Shown piece by piece: positions 5,508 to 6,560 of a DNA stretch of 6,560 bases (positions are counted from its first letter, which is position 1; each line of letters opens with the position of its first letter). The position numbers and the translations under genes were made by a program. Below the pieces are notes generated by a model. The model had not been told where the DNA came from and made no database searches. It saw nothing but the letters and a program-made list of their open reading frames with translations. This DNA is from an uncultured Anaerovibrio sp. (GTDB lineage Bacteria > Bacillota > Negativicutes > Selenomonadales > Selenomonadaceae), in the NCBI GenBank assembly GCA_902785445.1, contig CACZYN010000108.1, positions 1 through 6,560 on the forward strand, read 5' to 3'.

Positions 5508-5582
5508 GCCTTCTCCTTTGGAGAAGCCCTAAAGGACTAGGAGCAATGCTCCGTCGGTGGGCGCGAAGCGCTCGGATGAGGT
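5508..5582 (+). repeat. Structured intergenic repeat, copy 3 (long form)
   Basis: Hairpin A is CTTCTCC (5510-5516) with GGAGAAG (5520-5526), loop TTT. Hairpin B is GGAGC (5540-5544) with GCTCC (5548-5552), loop AAT. Hairpin C is GGGCGC (5559-5564) with GCGCTC (5568-5573), loop GAA, containing GCGAAGC. The tail CGGATGAGGT is at 5573-5582. Compared with copy 2, the fifth pair of hairpin A changes from C-G (3311/3319) to T-A (5514/5522), a compensatory double change. The element ends 6 nt before the rfbD start codon. Confidence 0.87.
5575..5582 (+). promoter_or_regulatory. Ribosome binding site of rfbD supplied by the repeat tail
   Basis: GATGAGGT is the 3' end of repeat copy 3. Its GAGG (5578-5581) stands 7 nt before the rfbD ATG, a standard Shine-Dalgarno distance. 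No other purine-rich site lies between the repeat and the start codon, so the repeat itself seems to provide the ribosome site. Hairpin C ends 1-2 nt upstream of the motif, so its folding could influence ribosome access. Confidence 0.65.
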
Positions 5583-5588
5583 AAACAT

Positions 5589-6500
5589 ATGAAAATATTT
5601 GTAACTGGTGTGGCTGGGCAGCTGGGCCATGATGTGATGAATGAGCTCCATAAACGGGGCCATGAGGGTATTGGCTCCGATATCGCTCCGGCTTATGCTG
5701 GGGAGCCTGATGGCAGCCCAGTATGTACCATGCCCTATCGACAACTGGATATTACTAATAAAGAGGCGGTGGCCCAGACAATAGAGGAAATAAAGCCCGA
5801 TGTGGTGGTTCACTGTGCGGCCTGGACGGCGGTGGATGCCGCCGAGGATTCGGATAAGAAGGATACCGTATGGGCGGTAAATGTTACCGGTACGGAAAAC
5901 ATTGCCCAGGCCTGTAAGGCTGTGGACTGTAAGCTGATTTATCTCAGTACGGACTATGTTTTTTCCGGGGAAGGCACGGAGCCGTGGCAACCGGATTGCC
6001 AGGACTATGCTCCGCTAAATGTTTACGGGCAGTCCAAACTGGCGGGGGAGCAGGCGGTGAGTCAACTTCTTACCAAGTATTTCATTGTGCGTATTGCCTG
6101 GGTTTTTGGCAAAAACGGTAAGAACTTCATTAAGACCATGCTCAATGCGGCCAAGAAGCATGATATGGTGCGGGTGGTGAATGACCAAATTGGTACTCCT
6201 ACCTATACCTATGATTTGGCCCGGTTGCTGGTGGATATGGGGGAAAGCGAGCAATACGGCTATTATCATGCCACCAACGAAGGTGGCTATATTAGCTGGT
6301 ATGATTTTACCAAGGAAATTTACCAGCAGGCGGGGCTGGTTACCAAGGTGGTGCCGGTGACTACGGCGGAGTACGGACTGAGCAAGGCCAAGCGCCCTTT
6401 CAACAGCCGCTTGGATAAGAGTAAGTTAGCTGTCGCGGGTTTCACACCGCTGCCTACCTGGCAAGATGCAGTAAAGCGGTATTTAAAAGAACTAGGCTGA
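5589..6500 (+). CDS. rfbD: dTDP-4-dehydrorhamnose reductase
   Basis: RfbD (RmlD) reduces dTDP-4-keto-L-rhamnose to dTDP-L-rhamnose with NAD(P)H, the last step of the pathway. The 303-aa protein fits the family. The cofactor motif GVAGQLG is at 7-13, HCAAWTAVDAAE at 75-86, STDYVFSGE at 120-128, and the catalytic Tyr146 and Lys150 lie in YGQSK. RIAWVFG (168-174), NDQIGTPTY (198-206) and KRPFNSRLD (268-276) are hallmark RmlD segments; the GQLG start and RPxxSxLD end separate it from GalE and RfbB. The ATG at 5589 leaves no extra N-terminus before the first strand, and uses GAGG within the tail of repeat copy 3. Its substrate is made by RfbC, for which no gene is present between rfbB and rfbD or elsewhere in the window, so that enzyme must be encoded elsewhere. 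Confidence 0.96.
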   Translation: MKIFVTGVAGQLGHDVMNELHKRGHEGIGSDIAPAYAGEPDGSPVCTMPYRQLDITNKEAVAQTIEEIKPDVVVHCAAWTAVDAAEDSDKKDTVWAVNVTGTENIAQACKAVDCKLIYLSTDYVFSGEGTEPWQPDCQDYAPLNVYGQSKLAGEQAVSQLLTKYFIVRIAWVFGKNGKNFIKTMLNAAKKHDMVRVVNDQIGTPTYTYDLARLLVDMGESEQYGYYHATNEGGYISWYDFTKEIYQQAGLVTKVVPVTTAEYGLSKAKRPFNSRLDKSKLAVAGFTPLPTWQDAVKRYLKELG

Positions 6501-6560
6501 ATATTGTTATGTATTGATTTGAGCCAGCTGCAGGTCTAACGGGGCACGCTCGCGCTCGAG

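Noticed and set aside
34..5582. CRISPR array or tandem repeat
   Set aside because: The copies are kilobases apart, variable in length and separated by whole genes; there is no regular spacer pattern.
5269..5584. Two short open frames on the + strand (5269-5502 and 5348-5584) in the rfbB-rfbD gap, the first beginning with GTG overlapping the rfbB stop
   Set aside because: Neither has a ribosome site or a recognisable protein pattern; both run through the palindrome, and the longer-reaching one also through most of hairpin repeat copy 3. The openness is explained by repeat composition.
5273..5588. Degraded rfbC pseudogene
   Set aside because: Translations in all frames show no RmlC-like motif, and the sequence is accounted for by two repeat elements.
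6501..6560. GC-rich end with CTCGAG and CGCTCGCGCTCG, possibly the start of another repeat
   Set aside because: The segment is cut by the window end and does not match hairpin A, B, C or the tail of the repeats well enough to call.

Overview
The window carries six complete genes, all on the + strand, for nucleotide-sugar supply plus one translation-associated ATPase: galU - galE - ychF - rfbA - rfbB - rfbD. Protein style, mid-range base composition, strong AGGAG-type ribosome sites, TAA/TGA stops and the structured intergenic repeats suggest a Bacillota (Firmicutes) anaerobe. I lean to the class Negativicutes (Selenomonas / Acidaminococcus / Phascolarctobacterium type), but this is an impression from the sequence, not a search result.

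Layout. 1-187: leader with a structured repeat (copy 0) followed by an extended -10 promoter for galU. 188-2082: galU and galE, separated by 2 nt, giving UDP-glucose and UDP-galactose. 2083-2155: repeat copy 1. 2156-3262: ychF, with a TTG start. 3263-3392: a short GC-rich inverted-repeat element and repeat copy 2. 3393-5272: rfbA and rfbB, again 2 nt apart, making dTDP-glucose and then dTDP-4-keto-6-deoxyglucose. 5273-5588: a 316-bp gap without a credible gene. It holds a long form of the element seen after ychF, expanded by a 154-bp nested imperfect palindrome, followed by repeat copy 3. 5589-6500: rfbD, the last dTDP-rhamnose enzyme. 6501-6560: nothing recognised; the window ends in a GC-rich stretch.

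How the genes work together. GalU and RfbA are paralogous sugar-1-phosphate nucleotidylyltransferases that both draw on glucose-1-phosphate. GalE, RfbB and RfbD are extended short-chain dehydrogenases acting on the resulting nucleotide sugars. The products feed surface polysaccharide (capsule, O-antigen or wall glycan). The 3,5-epimerase RfbC, needed between RfbB and RfbD, is not in the window, and the gap where it could sit is filled by repeat DNA.

The most noteworthy signal is non-coding. A modular family of hairpin repeats lies in every intergenic gap longer than 2 nt, always in the same orientation, with compensatory base changes in a stem, a GCGAAGC mini-hairpin in three of four copies, and a conserved CGGATGAG(GT) tail. 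In front of rfbD this tail appears to serve as the Shine-Dalgarno sequence. The genes themselves look ordinary, apart from a GalE gate residue that suggests N-acetylated substrates may be accepted.
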